Below are positions 34,990 through 49,800 of a DNA stretch of 64,000 bases, in pieces. The position numbers and the translations under genes were made by a program. How positions within the stretch are numbered: the stretch's first letter is position 1; each line of letters opens with the position of its first letter. This DNA is from Phoenix dactylifera (Eukaryota; Streptophyta; Magnoliopsida; Arecales; Arecaceae): the NCBI RefSeq assembly GCF_009389715.1, contig NC_052404.1, positions 7,214,745 to 7,278,744 on the forward strand, in the 5' to 3' direction. Under the pieces are notes generated by a model that saw nothing but the letters and a program-made list of their open reading frames with translations, ran no database searches and was not told the DNA's origin.

Positions 34990-36440
34990 AAAGACTGCGA
35001 GACTAGCTAAGCAATGGTCTCTACGATGAGATCTTGTGGAAGAGACCCGATGCTTGTAGTAGTTCATCTCCACTGCTTCTTTTTTATTCTCCTAGTGGCT
35101 TTGATGGCGGCTAGTAGGATACAGGAGTAACTTAGTCTCTTGATAGTAAGGGGATTCAAACGGAAAAGAAAGAGCGTGAAACAAGAACAAGGTTGAGTTG
35201 CATGTTGAGGTGCGACTTTAGCTTTATAAAAAGAGAGACTGAAACCAGATTAGATGCGGAATTGGATTGGCTGAAAGTTCAAGGGCAACCCTTGGCTCGG
35301 GGAGAGAGAAAGTACTCCTAGTTTGGTTAGGATGCCACGAATCCTCCTCATAAGAGGAAAAGGAAACGTGTCCTACCGATTCATGAGATGGAAAGAAAGC
35401 CTCGCGATACATCCGGAAGTGGCCCTTGATGGGTTGTCCAATTTTGGGCAGGACTTGGCTCCAACATTAAAGCTAGGCTGTCACCCGGGTCGACCATGGA
35501 TGTGGAGGGTTTTCGATATCAGCATGGACTGGGATATTCCTTGCTCTTGGGCAAGACCGTATTTAGACGGGAAAAAAATCCTGAGATATGGGAAAATCTC
35601 ACCCAAGAATATTATAGAAACCGAGATTTCCGAGACCATGGCTAACATGATGAAAACTGAATCAACTTCTTTATTAAATACAACAATCAGCGGACCGCCT
35701 CTCCCTTTTGTTGGAGAGGAATCCTTAAGCTTTTATCAGAGCTCTTCCACATCCTTCGGTGCCTTCTGGCTCGATTCGTGGATCAGCAGCGAGCCGCTCA
35801 AAAATCTCTGCACCATCCTATTCCTACTCGCAAAAATTCCAACAATCGGCGTTCGTCAACTTTCTCAACGAGTTGTTCTCGCTTGCCTTCAGCCAGCTTC
35901 AGACTTTAGTGGAAATTCATTCCCGTCTCGGATCTTAATCCTTAGGATTCATTCGGAGGATCCGGTGAAGCCTTTTAGCAGGGAATAATTCTAATTGAAT
36001 TCCATAATCATCTGATTCATCATCTGCTATTTCTTCGTATGCTTTTTTTTGTTTTAGCAGAATCGGATTTGCTGCAAGGCGGCTGGTGCAACAGCTTCTT
36101 TTCCCCGTTACCTTCAAGGCCATGCAAGCCTTTCTGGAAGCACTTCATCTCTCTTCAGCGGCTGACAACAGATCATGGAAGTGGTCCGCATCTAGACCCT
36201 TCACGGTCAAGCAATGGATGGCACCACACTTCCTAATCCATGGAGGAATAGCATCACTCGTTGGCTCGGCGTTAAGGAAATTTCTCATCTCGAAGAAGTG
36301 GTAGCACAGTTGGAACAGAGCTTTGTTTCCATCAGTATGGTCCAGGTTCAAAACGTGCAGGCGTCGATTAAAATATGGGGACCGGATGCCTCTTGCCTGG
36401 ACACGCTCGGTGGGAACGCTATCTGGTCCAGCTGGCATTG
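34990..36440. other. Unresolved GC-balanced block with a 221-codon open frame
   Basis: The plus frame 35323-35988 stays open for 221 codons, and shorter frames run on both strands up to 36441. I recognise no domain in the 221-residue product. Further on, a plus frame reads RSWKWSASRPFTVKQW, faintly like the zinc-binding end of LINE reverse transcriptases (W-x-W...F-x-VK), but nothing else supports a LINE. It is probably the remains of a mobile element or captured DNA. Confidence 0.3.
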
Positions 36441-36600
36441 AGGTACCGTTGGAGTGATGTACTCACATGTGGGGTAACCAATGGGTCGGGAAGGGTATGA
36501 GCAAAAATTTCTACCTGCATCGAACATTTTCTGGTGGAAGGGGGATCCAGTGTAGGCTGCTATGCGGGTGAGATTTTCTCCCCCCCTCCTATTTTTTAGC
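36440..36600 (+). mobile_element. 3' half of the same SINE family as 9689-10096
   Basis: Shares, in order, 'gtactcaca', 'gggtatgag', 'ctgcatcgaacatt', 'ctggtggaagg', 'tgcgggt' and a pyrimidine-rich stretch ending tttttagcc(a)n with the 3' half of the intact SINE. The tRNA-like head is missing. Confidence 0.65.
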
Positions 36601-39600
36601 CAAAAAGAAGAAGTAGAAGAAGGAGGAGAAGAAGATTAAATAGTTCGATTGGCTTTGCTATCACAACAGCGTGCTCACGGCCGAGAAGTGCCCCACCTCC
36701 TCACATTTCCTTTTAAAAAATATTAAATAATAAATTAAATATTTAATAATTAAAGTAAAATTTTAAAAATTATTCTAGGAAATCTCAACCAAAGAATTTG
36801 ATGTCTTATTGGATAACTTATCAGAATATAGTGGATTATCAGCCGATATAGTGCACATTGTATTGGTGGCAGGCCCATAATTAATGATACCGAACTATAT
36901 CTCGGCTGATATATAGTTGGTATAAAAACCTTGGACATAGATGACAATCTCATATTTTAAAACCGGAATAAAATAAGGAGGAAATTCCTCCGAGGAATAG
37001 CAAAAATTATGCTTAAGAAATTTGGTAGACCATGAGCTATATCAATTTTTGTTTGGCTCCATTATCGGCAACTGCTTTGGATGATGACTTCTCTTAATGA
37101 AAAATATGTAGCAGATATAAATTCAAGTTTATGGCAGCTCTCCGTTGGAATACTTATACCCATCATAAACAAGTTTGATTGGCTTAACTATTTCTCAATT
37201 ATACCTTCTTTTCAGTTTGGCCGGCATAAAGTTTATTCCAAATCTTATACCTGCTTGATGCTTGAACCAACCATAGCCTTCTATATTAGTCATCTATTGC
37301 TATGTTTATTGCATTTGAGATTTAATGCTAAATGAATGGTCACATCTCTATGTTTAATAACTAGAGATTCTATATTTGATTCTTAGTACATTCCCAAAAG
37401 GTCTAGACCAGTAGACCTTAATAATTATATTATAGATGGATAAACCTCTCTCTTCCTTATTGTCTTAAAAAAATGATGCATGATCGTGGTCATAAGTTGT
37501 CTGTACAAAGCAAAAACTTTATTTGACTTGTTATCCCTCCTCTCTGTTTAAACCACTCCTCACGAAGGTGTAACAATGTTAAGAGCGTCGCATAGTCATC
37601 ATGTGATGGAATTCCATTCGCTAGAGACGAAAGTGGACCATATAATATCCATTCATGTTCGTTTTCATATCTAAATCTATCTAGATATAGATAGAAATTT
37701 GATTAATAACTAAATCCATATCCACATTTATATCCATCAAAGAAAAATGAATCTTGATGTGAATATAAAAAGACAACTACTCAATTCATATCTGAATATC
37801 CGATTCTATTGTAATCCTACTTAATTTTATATAGCACTCAAGAACTTTTTTAAAAAATAAATAACCATATTGACACGCTATGAACTTAATTATCTTCTAC
37901 TTAGTAATATCTTTGATTTTATGGTTATAAAATTTAAATATCTTTTATCTGTATTTATATTTGTACGTTCAGTATCTGATTTATATCTGTATAAGTTTGA
38001 AAAAAAAAAGTATATAAATTTTTGCATCCGACTAATACCTATATTTATATTTATATTCATTAAATAAAATAAATATAGCCGGATATATTGATATCTGATC
38101 TGTATCCAATCCGGTTTCAGTAGGTAAACGAAAATGGATGGCAGGATAATATTGAACTATTTAACTAATTTGAACCATTTTGAAATTTTTTAAACTCAAG
38201 AGATACAAAGTGAAATTCGTCTTAAGTTGGATGAATGTCTGAATAACTTTTTCTTTTTATTAGTCTCCAAACTCCACACAAACAATTCTGAAGGTCACCG
38301 CATGACTTTCAGAACAAAATAATATCAGCAAACATGTAGCTGAACCGCATTCTTCTCCTACAGTTTGGTGAGCCAAGGGTACATCGAGGAGGGTCCTCTT
38401 TGCCGTGTCGCCTATTACTTACAGATTTCCTCTATCAACACGGTAAGTGAATAAATAAACGAAATAATTTCTTTTTTATGAAGGTCTGGATTTAGACTGA
38501 AACACCATCGACAAAGTTTCTCTTTTAAGCATTTTGATTCAGAAATAAAGCAAGATAAGCTCTAAACAACTTTTGATCACTTTAGTTAAGGAATGAGATA
38601 GGCATGAGACCAGGGACAGTTACGTTAGTAAAACTTGTTCATGCCTCTCTCGTGTCAGACAAAGTCATCCTCCAAACCCAAAATTAGTTCAAAAAATTTG
38701 TAACTAAACAAACTAGGCAAAAGAAATATCAAACAATTATTGAAAAATAAGGATAGGCCATGGAAAAGACGTGTCAACCGGACCTGCTAATGCCACTTAT
38801 AATTCTTCCAAAAAAAAACCTATCATAAGCTATTCATGGCATAATATTTTCATTTATTCCTGGCTCTCTTTCTTTTCTTTTCTTTTCTTTTTTTTAATTT
38901 CCCGCGGAATAAGTGGGACACATAATCCCAGAGAAAAGTCATCGCGTCGAGCGGTCACCTTAAGAGATTGCGCACCAACTGTTGAACACTACAAAGCCAT
39001 GATCCATAAATCAAGGCTAGCAGAATGTAGATCTTTTTATGATATCCAAAAGAGGTTTTCTACCAGCAAATAATGCTAGAAAAATACAGCAACAGATCTT
39101 TTTGCAATTTGAGTAATCTCAAACCCATCCAAAACCGAGACAATGATCAAATAAACTGTGCTACAAAATTGATATAATTATAGCAACTACGTACTTCAAA
39201 CAACATAATAGTAAACAGGATGAGAGCAGCATATACCCCAACGAAATCGCCTGTAAGAAATAGAAAGCACATCACAAGACCATCTAACATATGGTGTTAT
39301 TGACCTTTAAGGTCACAGTAAATTAAAATGAGACCCATCCTTCTTGAAAAAGTTTGATAGTAGAAGGCAAGCACAGCAAGCTGAAGAGAATCGAAGAGAT
39401 ATTAACCAGATGAGTTCTTAATCATTTGAGACAAGGTTTTAGAGCTTCCAGGTCTCTACAGTTCAAGCAAAAACTAAAACAGTAAAACTTTTTTGATAAA
39501 ATTTAAATAGAAATTTGACAAATATTACGTGAACTTTAATATGCAGCAAATTAGAGAAATAATGATATACATCCAAAAAAAACAGAATTCCGCGGTATAA

Positions 39601-39717
39601 CATCAGGAGCACTTTGGCTTTAGATCAACCTTGTTGGAGATCATTCAGCTTCACAAGGAATGCAATAGGTGGTTCTCACATAATACTCCAGGTGACAAAT
39701 CCGTTATGATGGTCCAC

Positions 39718-42700
39718 TCAGATGAATGCCCCACCCCCCCAACGCCGTTTTCTGGCAGGCCTCTGCTGCTTGACTTCATCTGTTGCAGCTGCAGCTTCCA
39801 ACTGTGGCTTCAGAGTCTTCTCAGGTCCTTGCTTCAGAGCAATCGGCTCTTTGAACCGTTCCTGACGCTTTCCCAGCTTTGCTAGTGTCTCAAGTATGCG
39901 ATTGCTGTCATATCCCACAAATATCTTATTATCTGGTGTAGATTCTTTTGCTTGTGTGTTTTTCTCTTCTATGTAAGCTGACCGGCTTGCTGCAACAGCA
40001 GGGAATGCTAATTTTTTCTCAGGATTCCAATCTCGAGTCATTGAACCGACATGTTGATCATCAGATTCTTCCACCAGCTGACCCTCCTCACTCTCATCAT
40101 CATCATGACCTCGTGAAATACGATGTTTGTCTTCACATTTCTTAAGAAAGTGATCATCTGAATGTTCTTCTGACTTCAACTTTTTCACTCCCTTCTTCAA
40201 GTTAGTCGGGTGATTATGGGTTCCCTTGGATTTTTGGACATGGAGAGGAACCTCCAACATGCAAACTTCTTCAACATGCCTGGAAGCCTTGAGTTCTTTA
40301 TCCATTGTATAAGCCACATCTCTGTGCCTTTCACTTGCAACTGTAACTCCATTGCCTCTTTTGGGGAACTGCAACAAAATAATATGGTAACAAGGAATAC
40401 AAAATGCTAATAATGTATGAATATAGGTAAACTGCCACAGCCTTCTTATGGCTAAAATTTTCCACATTGCATGTAACAGAATAGTAAACAAATAAATCTG
40501 TTACCAGCAATTATATTATAAACATACTGAACAATGATCAGCCTGTTCTACAGAAACAGATACCTTAGCACAAAGAACCACACGATAAACCATGAACAGT
40601 GGTGGGATAGTTAGAACAATCATGAACAACATATGCACACCAAATGCAAAATAAGGGTGAAGAGGTGAGGGCCAAAAGCAAAGGCCAAGTTCAAGCATCA
40701 AATAGTTACAAATTTCTTCCAAAACAGTTCTGGTACTATCTATAGCTCTTTCATATGCATTTGAGACAACCGCCATCGTAAAGTCTACAAAGTATGTTCT
40801 TTCAAAAAGAGAAGGCGGCATAGACACCTTGGATACATCTAGCTCGCAAAAGTCACTGCATGGAGGAAGCAGACAACCACAGGTTGATACATCTCGGGCC
40901 CAAAGATAAAAAGGATGCATTCTCCCATGTATAACACAATTTATTTCTGAGTAAAACACAATACACACATGTAAATAACACATTTAAATTTTGTTGTCAA
41001 CAAAGAAGCCAAAGACGGTGAGTATGCTTATCATTAATCATATTTTCCTCTCAAGAGTAATTCCAACAGGCAGCTAAGATATGAAAGATGTACCGACAAG
41101 TGCACATCTATAATCAAAAAATTATGAGCAATTTAAGTAATAATAACACTTAAAAACACGTTCTTGAAGATGCCCAGTGGGTGCGAGTTGACTGGGAGTC
41201 AATATGCCCAGAATTGAGGAACACCAAGTTCCCAAGGCAAACATACACCGCATCCATGTGTGCTCCAAGATTTATACAAAGACAGGAAGCAAGCACACAT
41301 GCATAATCACATAATACATGCACGAACGCATACATAGGTATGTGCATGCATGGATATATAACTTAGTTCTATTAATAGTGGCGACATGCTTGCAGAAAAA
41401 TTTTTAGGCACATCATGAAATTTGTTTAAAAAATGAAGATTAATATTTGATTTCATAGTCTTTCAGACATATTTTTCTTCTTTTTCTTTTCGTCTTATCT
41501 TCCCATCTCTTATTACTCTTCTTCCCTTCTTACCCTTCATCTGTTCCTTGTATTTCTTCTTTTAAACCTTCGGCTTATCCTCCATGTATGCAAGCTGCCT
41601 GCCACAGCCCCAGGCAATAAACTACCTAGGTGGGTTGCATCCCGACATTTCCACTCAAGCCTAACCAAACTAAGCAAGGATCTTGGGTCTACACAAGGTG
41701 CAAGGAAGCTGTAGGCAGGATTGATCTATTCTTGAAACAATGACCATAGATTTTTTTTCCAAAAATAGTGGCAGTGGTATCCTGCATTCTTTATATATTA
41801 GTGAAATTAGTATAAAACGGAAAATATCTGATAAGCAAATGCAAAGAGAAAACAGTAACCAATATAGGCGTATAGTTTGATGAAAAACACTAAACAAGGG
41901 GTCTGAGCATTCAGGAAATTAGATCAAAATCTCATGAAATGTAGATTTTGGATTTACAAGCTTGTAAAAAAGTTCACAGTTAGCATGCATGCTTATATAT
42001 GATACTTTATTTATTTATTTACTAAGACTTGCATAGGAAGAAAATGTAAAGCTTGAACAATCACATAGCAGGATGAAAACAATTAAAGACCAGTCATAAA
42101 TATCAAAGTAAAAGAAATCATCATCTGCAATGAAGGATCTCACTTGAGCATAGAGCCACAGAAACAGCCTCTAGGCATGCAAACATATTTACCTTTACTC
42201 ATACCATTCTAACATCCATAACAACAGCATAAAGCACAAGTATCTCTAGAAACCTGATTATGACAGACCAGGAATTTTATCGGCTCAAACAAAGTGACAA
42301 AAAAAGAACATTATTGGAGAACGAAGATGTAAATGCAAGGTCCCCAAAAAAGGTCCAGCAAATTTTCAAACAACCCAGAAAACCTAGTTTCCACAACCCA
42401 TATCTGCCAAAGAAGACAGACACAATAAATAATCCAGCCCATATTTGAGATCCAATTATTTTCCCACTTAAAGTATCCCTATAATGTTAACGAATGCAAC
42501 TTGCTGTATTTTTGGACACTGAAAGTGCATGAAAATATGAAGTGACAGCACAAGTAGTCAGCAGCAGAAAGTAGTCTCTTCATATGTCATTCATCATTCT
42601 AGAAAATATCATCATCAAGTAGTATGCAAAAGTTGTAGCAGTCAGGCTGGCAATGAATGGATGAATAGCATGTAGGCTTGACTGCAAAAAGAAATATATT

Positions 42701-43788
42701 TTAGACAAAACCATATTCAGACCAGCAACAAGACAACATTCATAATGCTGCTAGGATGTTACGCAGAAAATCACCAATGCACAAATAGGCATAAACATAT
42801 ACTCATAAGTGCAGAAAGTTTGAAAACAATCCTGCCTAAGTCCTAATTCAACAAGAAAACTAAGCAGTAAGACAACAAGCAAGGTTGGCATAATTTTCAA
42901 CTATTCACCTGTTGTCTTAGGATAACCTAGACCAAGACTACTCAGATTGTGAAGGGATTGTAAGTGGATAAGACATATGCCTGGTAAGGGAAAAGAAACT
43001 TAAAAACAAAATCCATGTATTACATTATAAGAAAGTTAGAACAATTATCAGCTCAAAAGGAAGTCAAGCCATCAACATGTTTTGAAATGTAAAGAAAAAT
43101 CAAAAAAGAAAAAATAGAGAATGGCTTATCCGAAGAATATTTCGATATTATGTAAGAAAGCATGAGAAAGAATATAAAGTCGTGAAAATAAACATAGTTG
43201 TTTGCTCTATTTGAATTTAGTAACTTAAATACAATATAAGAAAGCCATACAAATTTCCTAGACATTACAAAATAATTGAACAGTTCACATCTTAAATTAT
43301 CAGGCAAATACCTGAAATAACTTCGGGAAAGCAAGTGACAGAAATTCTGGCATCCTTCTACAAGTTCAACAAATTGTGCACAGAGCTAAAGCTGCATCCT
43401 CAATTGCCTTAGATTGAAAATATCTGAGACGAGTACAACCCAAGCATGAAAAGCAAAAAGCTTTACAGGTCATAAAAATCAATTGTATAGCAAGGTTCGC
43501 GGTACGGGAACTGGCACCCCTGCCAGTAGGCCAGCGTTACAAGTACGGTATCGTACCGTACCATGCCTTTCTGGAATGTACCGACAAAGGGAGACGAGAG
43601 GGAAGGGGAAAGGGAGGAGACAAAGGAAGAGAGAGAGGAAGGGAAAGAGGGAGGGAGAGAGAAGGAAGGGGTAGAGAGAGATGCCGAGAGAGGAAGAGAG
43701 AGAGGGCTCAACACCCGCTCTCCTCCTCCGGTCATCCGCAAGCCATGCTGGGTGGAGCCGCATTTCAAACGTAAAAGAGGCTCGGCCA

Positions 43789-43824
<36 letters not shown>

Positions 43825-46800
43825 GGAGGAAGAAATGGAGGGGGAGAGAGATGCCAGCAGAGGGAGAGGGGGCTCGGAAGCCCTCCTCTCCTCCGATCGT
43901 CCACAGGGGCTGTTGAATGAAACAAAGGCTCGATTCTGTATTTTAAGTGAAGTTGGCACACCCTGTGTCAACTTCACTTAAAGATCGGCAAAAAAATTTA
44001 AAATATGGGGTGGAGCCCCTGCGGACGACCGGAGGAGGGGCTCAGCCCAGCGGCCCCTGCGGACAACGAGAGGAGGAGAGAAGGGCTCCTCAGCCCATCT
44101 CTCCATCTCCCTGCATCCCTCTATCTCCCCCTCTCTCTTTTCCTCGCTTTCCTTCTCCGTCTTCCCCTCCCTTGCCGGTTTCTCAATGTGAATGTCGGAA
44201 TCGTCCTGGTCTGCTGCTGGTACGGCTCGGTACGCCACAAACTGGGCGGTTCGGGACAATTCCACCAACACTGTTGTATAGAAATAATTGAACCACAAAA
44301 AAGACACAAAAGGTGTTGCATTCTTTTTCCAAGTAGAAAGAGAGGAAAAAAATGACAAGCCACCCCAAGTTAAAAAGACATGTCTATTCAACATGAGCAT
44401 GACACAAGTACAGCTGTACAAGGTAGTAGACTTGGTTTCCGCAAATTTTGTTTTTACCTTTCTTTCCAAACCATTCAAATGCATGTTAACAGCATCCCTG
44501 CACCCTAAAGTTGCTAGCTCATGCCTTTGCTTATCAAAATTGTGCAGAACAAATTTATTATGTTCCCTAGCATCTGAAGCAGCATTTCTTTCATTAATAG
44601 TTTCCTTTTCAGCTCTAGCCAATCGGCGGTCATCAGAAAATTTTCTACCACCGACTAAATGCTGATAAACAAGACTCTTTTCATGTCTTGAACTGCCTTC
44701 ACAGAGAAAAGATTCCTCTCGAGAACGCAAGTATGGCTCTTGATGCCTAAAATAGACTTCGTCATCAATGTGAAATCTTGGCTTAGCAAGCCAACCATAT
44801 CTTTTCTCCACAGCAATGTCATCAATGTATGTACCTCTTTCTTCAGTGATGTATTCATCATAATCATATTTGTTTCCAATTTCATAAGAAAAATGATGGC
44901 GATTCTTGCTGCTTGGAATAAAATGGCATTCATATTTCTTATGCATGGACTGTATCTCTCTAATAGCAAAATGTTTTCTGTGACCCGCGAATTTTTCATG
45001 CGACCTCCATGACACAGGTAAGTGATTTCTTGGTGGATTGGTATCATGCCTACCTCTTTCACCCTCAGCATGGTGTTCATATGTTTGAGAATCCAGCAGC
45101 CTACCATCAAGATGTATCAACCTTTTGTCATCATATTCAATACATTTATTAGATCCATGCAAGTCAAAACATAAACTTTGATCAAACTTGTCTCTTCTTT
45201 TAGGGGTTCTTTGTTCTCTGACACTGCAGGATGCAGGTCTACAGAACCTGAGATCAAAGATTTCCTCTTTCCTATTGCATTTGGGTACACATATTTTATG
45301 CATTTCTTGTACATGTTTTTCTCTATATCTGTGTTCAGCCATACTATCATAATTTACAGCATCTGTCCGGACGATATGCTCATTCTCCCTTTCCTTCTTA
45401 TGCCCCATGCTTGAATCCTTTCCCAAGAAAAAGGAACCACATTCTGAAATTGATTTGTCAAAATGCTCACAACGAACAACTCCTTCCCGTCGATCAACAT
45501 AACACCATTCATGTGAGTAGCGCTCATGGTGTTTTATGGCATAATCCCTTCCAGCAGCTCTTTGCTCAAGTAAATAGTCTCTCTCATCCAGGTTCCTCCA
45601 TGGATGGCTATCATGATCTCCCTTCTTGTGATAAGCTTTAGTAGAAGATTTTTCACTAGCATGCTTTTCAGCATACTTTCTACTCTTGTAACTTACTGAC
45701 GTTTTTGTTTCTTTATTAGAAGACAAATGTTGTCCCATATCAGTAACATGATCGCATTTCCTTTCCCTTATGCCATAGGTCGCTTCGAAATGATCCACAT
45801 CATTCTGGCACTTCCTGGAAGACTCTATAGAAGCTTGTTCATCTTCTGCAGGTATATTCAATTCAGCCATGATACTGTGTCCGCTTCTACTGCAACCTTT
45901 GTAACCTTCTGGAGAGAAGCGACAGTCGTAAGTGTTACCTTTAATATCTCCTAGCTCTGTTTTAGTCGCATTGATTCTGGAATCATTTGAAAGATAACTA
46001 TCAGATAAAACTGACTCTTGCAGTCCAGTTACTGCATCCAAAGATGGCTTTCTGGTAGCATCATGAGTTTTCTCCAAACAGCCATCATCCTTTGATGGTT
46101 CAGAATGGTTATCAAGATCAGACGAACTGAAACTGTCCATAACCTGAAAACCAGAAGCAAATTCAGCTTCCATTGGCAAGGCATCAACTCTCAAAGAATC
46201 CTCTCTATCATCACCCTTCGAGTACTCCAGTTTGGCTTTAGCTTCTTCAGCAGCTCCCTTTAAATTAGTTTCTGTCACCCCAGGATAGCAATGCACGAGA
46301 GGATTGGTAGTTTCCCAAAATTTTTTATCATCATGGTCCAAAGACAACATTCTGCACATAGGAATTAGCAGATGAGAACCAGAGTTATCTTATTAAAAAA
46401 CATAAGAAGCAGAAGCTAAATGTATATATGTAACTGTGTACTGATAGACATGCCAAAAAACACTAATAATAGAACATGCACAGCATAACATGAACACACC
46501 CTGCCAGCAACTACAATGCTATTAAAGATGCAAATTTCATCTCCCATGAAAAAGGAACCATATTATTATAACAAAATAAAGTTGGACAATAAGGATCACT
46601 GCTTATCAGGAATATAATAAGTTCAAAGAGAATAAAAAAAACTTGAAAATTTGGCTACATGGAAGACAAATAATGATCAATCCACGGAAATCTTAGTCCA
46701 CAAGCATCCAAAAACACAAGCAGGCAAAAGAGAAAATATTGCCGTCACAACAGTCGCTGTCAATTAGCCATACCCTCTTCCAAAAAGAGTCCAATGCACC

Positions 46801-49800
46801 ACCACCAATTGCTTAATAATAGCTTACAGGTGAAATAATATCACAAGTTTCTGCATATATAATATGCAATAAGATAATCTACAACAGTGGAATGAGGGGA
46901 TTTATTAGGAAGGCATCTACAGTTTTTTGATATTCAACGAAAATATTCCATAAATCACTTTATTGCAGCACAGAAACCAGTTTAAAACTGCAGGACAAGG
47001 TTCAATTGTATGACTTAAATATTAATGCATGGCTTAGTAGCACAGATAGCAAAAGCATTTTTGGGTATGAGAATTGATGACTGGATAGGTTCTATTCTCC
47101 AAAGACCGATATGAGTGGAGCAGATTTTAGCCTCTCTTGTCAGAGTCATTCTCCAGATGAGGAGATTGGGTGAAGAAAGCACCTAACAGCTAGGGAGTTC
47201 TAATTTTGAACAGATTAGCAATTGTTTTCTGCTGTTGAGTTCTCATGTATCCCGACTTTGTAGGCCCTTCAATTTGTATCATTCCTTGGTAAAACAATTT
47301 CTAGTGGGGCTTGACCCTTCTTTTCCCATCCAAAAAAGAAAGAAAGAAAGAAAGAAAGAAAGGAGGAAGAAGCAGAGGAGGAGCAGGAGGAGGAGGAGGA
47401 GGAAGAAAGAATTAGAAGGTTTTGACACCTTTCACATTGCTATCTAGATAGTCATCCACCACACAACCAATAATCTCCTGTTTTGATAAAAGCCTTTTGT
47501 TAGTTGCCATGCTCATCCATAGAATGTCCCAGGAACTTCGTTTTTTTTAGTTTTTCTCATGCATACAAATATGAATTAAAAGGCATACATTAAATAAACA
47601 AAATAGATTGGAGTTGCATGCTTCTGACAACAAAAGTATGGAATCAAGATTTTGAAAAACAAGAATTTATAGTAGGCTTGCCATTTTGTTGTAAATAAGC
47701 AATTAAAAAAACCATTTTAAAGATGAAGAGTGCATTACGCAACTCTCCAACGAGAGCAAGCTACCAATGCTGAACCCGTATGCAGACGTCAAACATAAAT
47801 CAGTACCAGTTCTCGCATAATTCTTCTTAATTTTTCTAAATGAAGAATTATGATTTCAAGGAACAATCTCAGAAACCTGCATGCTAAATCACAAAGAATA
47901 TGATATTTATTTATTTTTTTGTTAATTTTAAACCACTGGAATTTTGGAAATTTATTACCATAAAAAAACAACCATCAAGCCTTGTTCCAATTGTTCAGGT
48001 TGGCTTGCATATCAAGGGTTTATATGGACTGGTACACTGTAGGATTTGTACAAGAATTTCTTTCTTTATAGGTCAAATAAGTCACTATTGGCATAATCAA
48101 CAATAGATGAGTCACAAACTTACATGGACTCTCCTTTATATTAATTGTTAAAAACCATACCAACATATACCTTATCTTGACTAATGATATAAACTTAAAT
48201 TACGCATATGTATGTGTAACATATCCATATAGACATAGTTGTGCCAAAGAACCTGTTTCTGCAGTTTCAGAGAATCCAACTTAGGGCCCTATAGATCAAA
48301 AAGCATGTGAATGTTCAGCTCTATGGGTTCAGCAGATTAAATATCTCACTTCATCCTCTTCAGCTTATGAACATCCATCTCAACCACTTTTCCTACTGTC
48401 TTCTGGCCAGTAGGCATGCAGTGAGTGATAGACAAGAATCGCAGGGGTAAACAAGCCATGGGTTGCTCTAATTAGTGTTAAACATTATTACTATTATTAT
48501 TTATGAAGAACAACGATAGAAAAGAATATTTTAGTTGCCTGTTATTCTCTCAGAAGTAAAAGCTAGTTATACTGGATTCCATTAATAATATTATCAAAAC
48601 TGAACTGGTGAAAGGATAAAGAAGCAACCAAAACTGCTAAATTCCTTACCCTTCATTTGGCTCATTCTGACATTCTAACATTGAGCAATCTACATGTCCT
48701 TGTTCTAAATGTTCAAGTTCTCCCACACATGGAGCGGACACATCCTTCATACAATCATCCATAGCAATCTAAAACATTCAAGCCATCAGCAATGTTAAAA
48801 AAAAGGGGAAACTGTCCAATACATTAAAAAAAATCAAAATAATGCACCTGTATCACTACATCAGAATCACGGTGTCTCAGTTGCCTTCTGTCTATTGATG
48901 GTATGCGTTCACCAACACCATTTTCAACTTCAATTGCTCTACCCTTTGGCTGGACATAAATTGACTGTATTACAAGTTTAGAACTATATAACATAGAGAT
49001 GGTAATAAATCTTACGTGACTGAACAGAATTTCAAATGGCAATTAGCTGAAATGGATGCAAATAATGTTTTTCCAACATACGATCTGAAGCCCCATTAAC
49101 CTCTTCTCAACATTTCCCATATCTAGGAAACTCTTTTCTTTATGTCCCCATTGAGCAGCTTTACTCAACATGGCTTTAGGTGATGCCAGCTCAGAGTCAA
49201 CATATTTGAAAGTTTATTCATGAAAATCTTGCTCACAGGCTGCTAATAAAACTAAGCTCATAACTTCCCATGGAGACTAATTTTATTTACCTGATTTAGA
49301 CTTGATAAATTGTAATCAAGGGTAAACATTATCACTTGCTGCCTAAACTGACCCTGAAAAATTCAAATTAAAGGTGTTATAAAGTTTAAGGCACTATATA
49401 CTGAAAGAATGTCCCGTAACGTTATCAACAAGTACCAAGTTTTGACGGTAGCTTTCCCAGCTATCCTCATCCAACCGAAGTTAAAGTAGTCTGTTATATC
49501 CACTCGTGGTTGCCTCCAGGGCTTCTGCTCAAATGTGTCAATACTTGTATCAAAAATGGTCCTGCAGGAAGCCACTTGGTGGTCATCAACAGAATAACAC
49601 AACAGCAATAAAGTCTAATGGAAAAGAAATGATAGACAACCAAATAAATAGCAGATCTGACAACCCCCATTCTGGGGATTAGACAGTGATCGATTGTTTT
49701 AGAGAAGATGCAGATCATTTAATCACTTTCCTATGAGTGAATACGTCATAAAACCAAGACAAGTTTTTCTATGATGGATTCCTCTAAGACATTTGTTTCA

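Larger units (their letters stand above)
33361..39717. other. Intergenic region between RH24 and FIP1 (convergent 3' ends)
   Basis: RH24 and FIP1 are convergent here, so both 3' untranslated regions fall in this interval. It holds a C30 run (34786-34815), an unresolved GC-richer block (34990-36440) and a SINE 3' half (36440-36600). 36620-39700 is AT-rich, with no gene I can support. Confidence 0.6.
40369..44457 (-). other. FIP1 last intron (4.1 kb)
   Basis: Contains a 783-bp foldback element (43491-44273) and copy 2 of the dispersed 70-bp repeat (41951-42020). Phases of the flanking exons agree without any exon between, but a small in-phase exon cannot be excluded. Confidence 0.7.

Noticed and set aside
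41150..41347. 65-codon minus-strand frame within FIP1 intron
   Set aside because: Short, no domain, in a tract of CA/TG-rich low-complexity sequence.
43563..43920. Arg/Glu-rich proteins on the plus strand
   Set aside because: Purine-rich simple repeat inside the foldback element.
43978..44457. Extension of the long FIP1 frame beyond 44458
   Set aside because: A good donor (AAAG|gtaaaa) ends the exon at 44458 in phase with the next exon; beyond it the frame runs into the foldback element.
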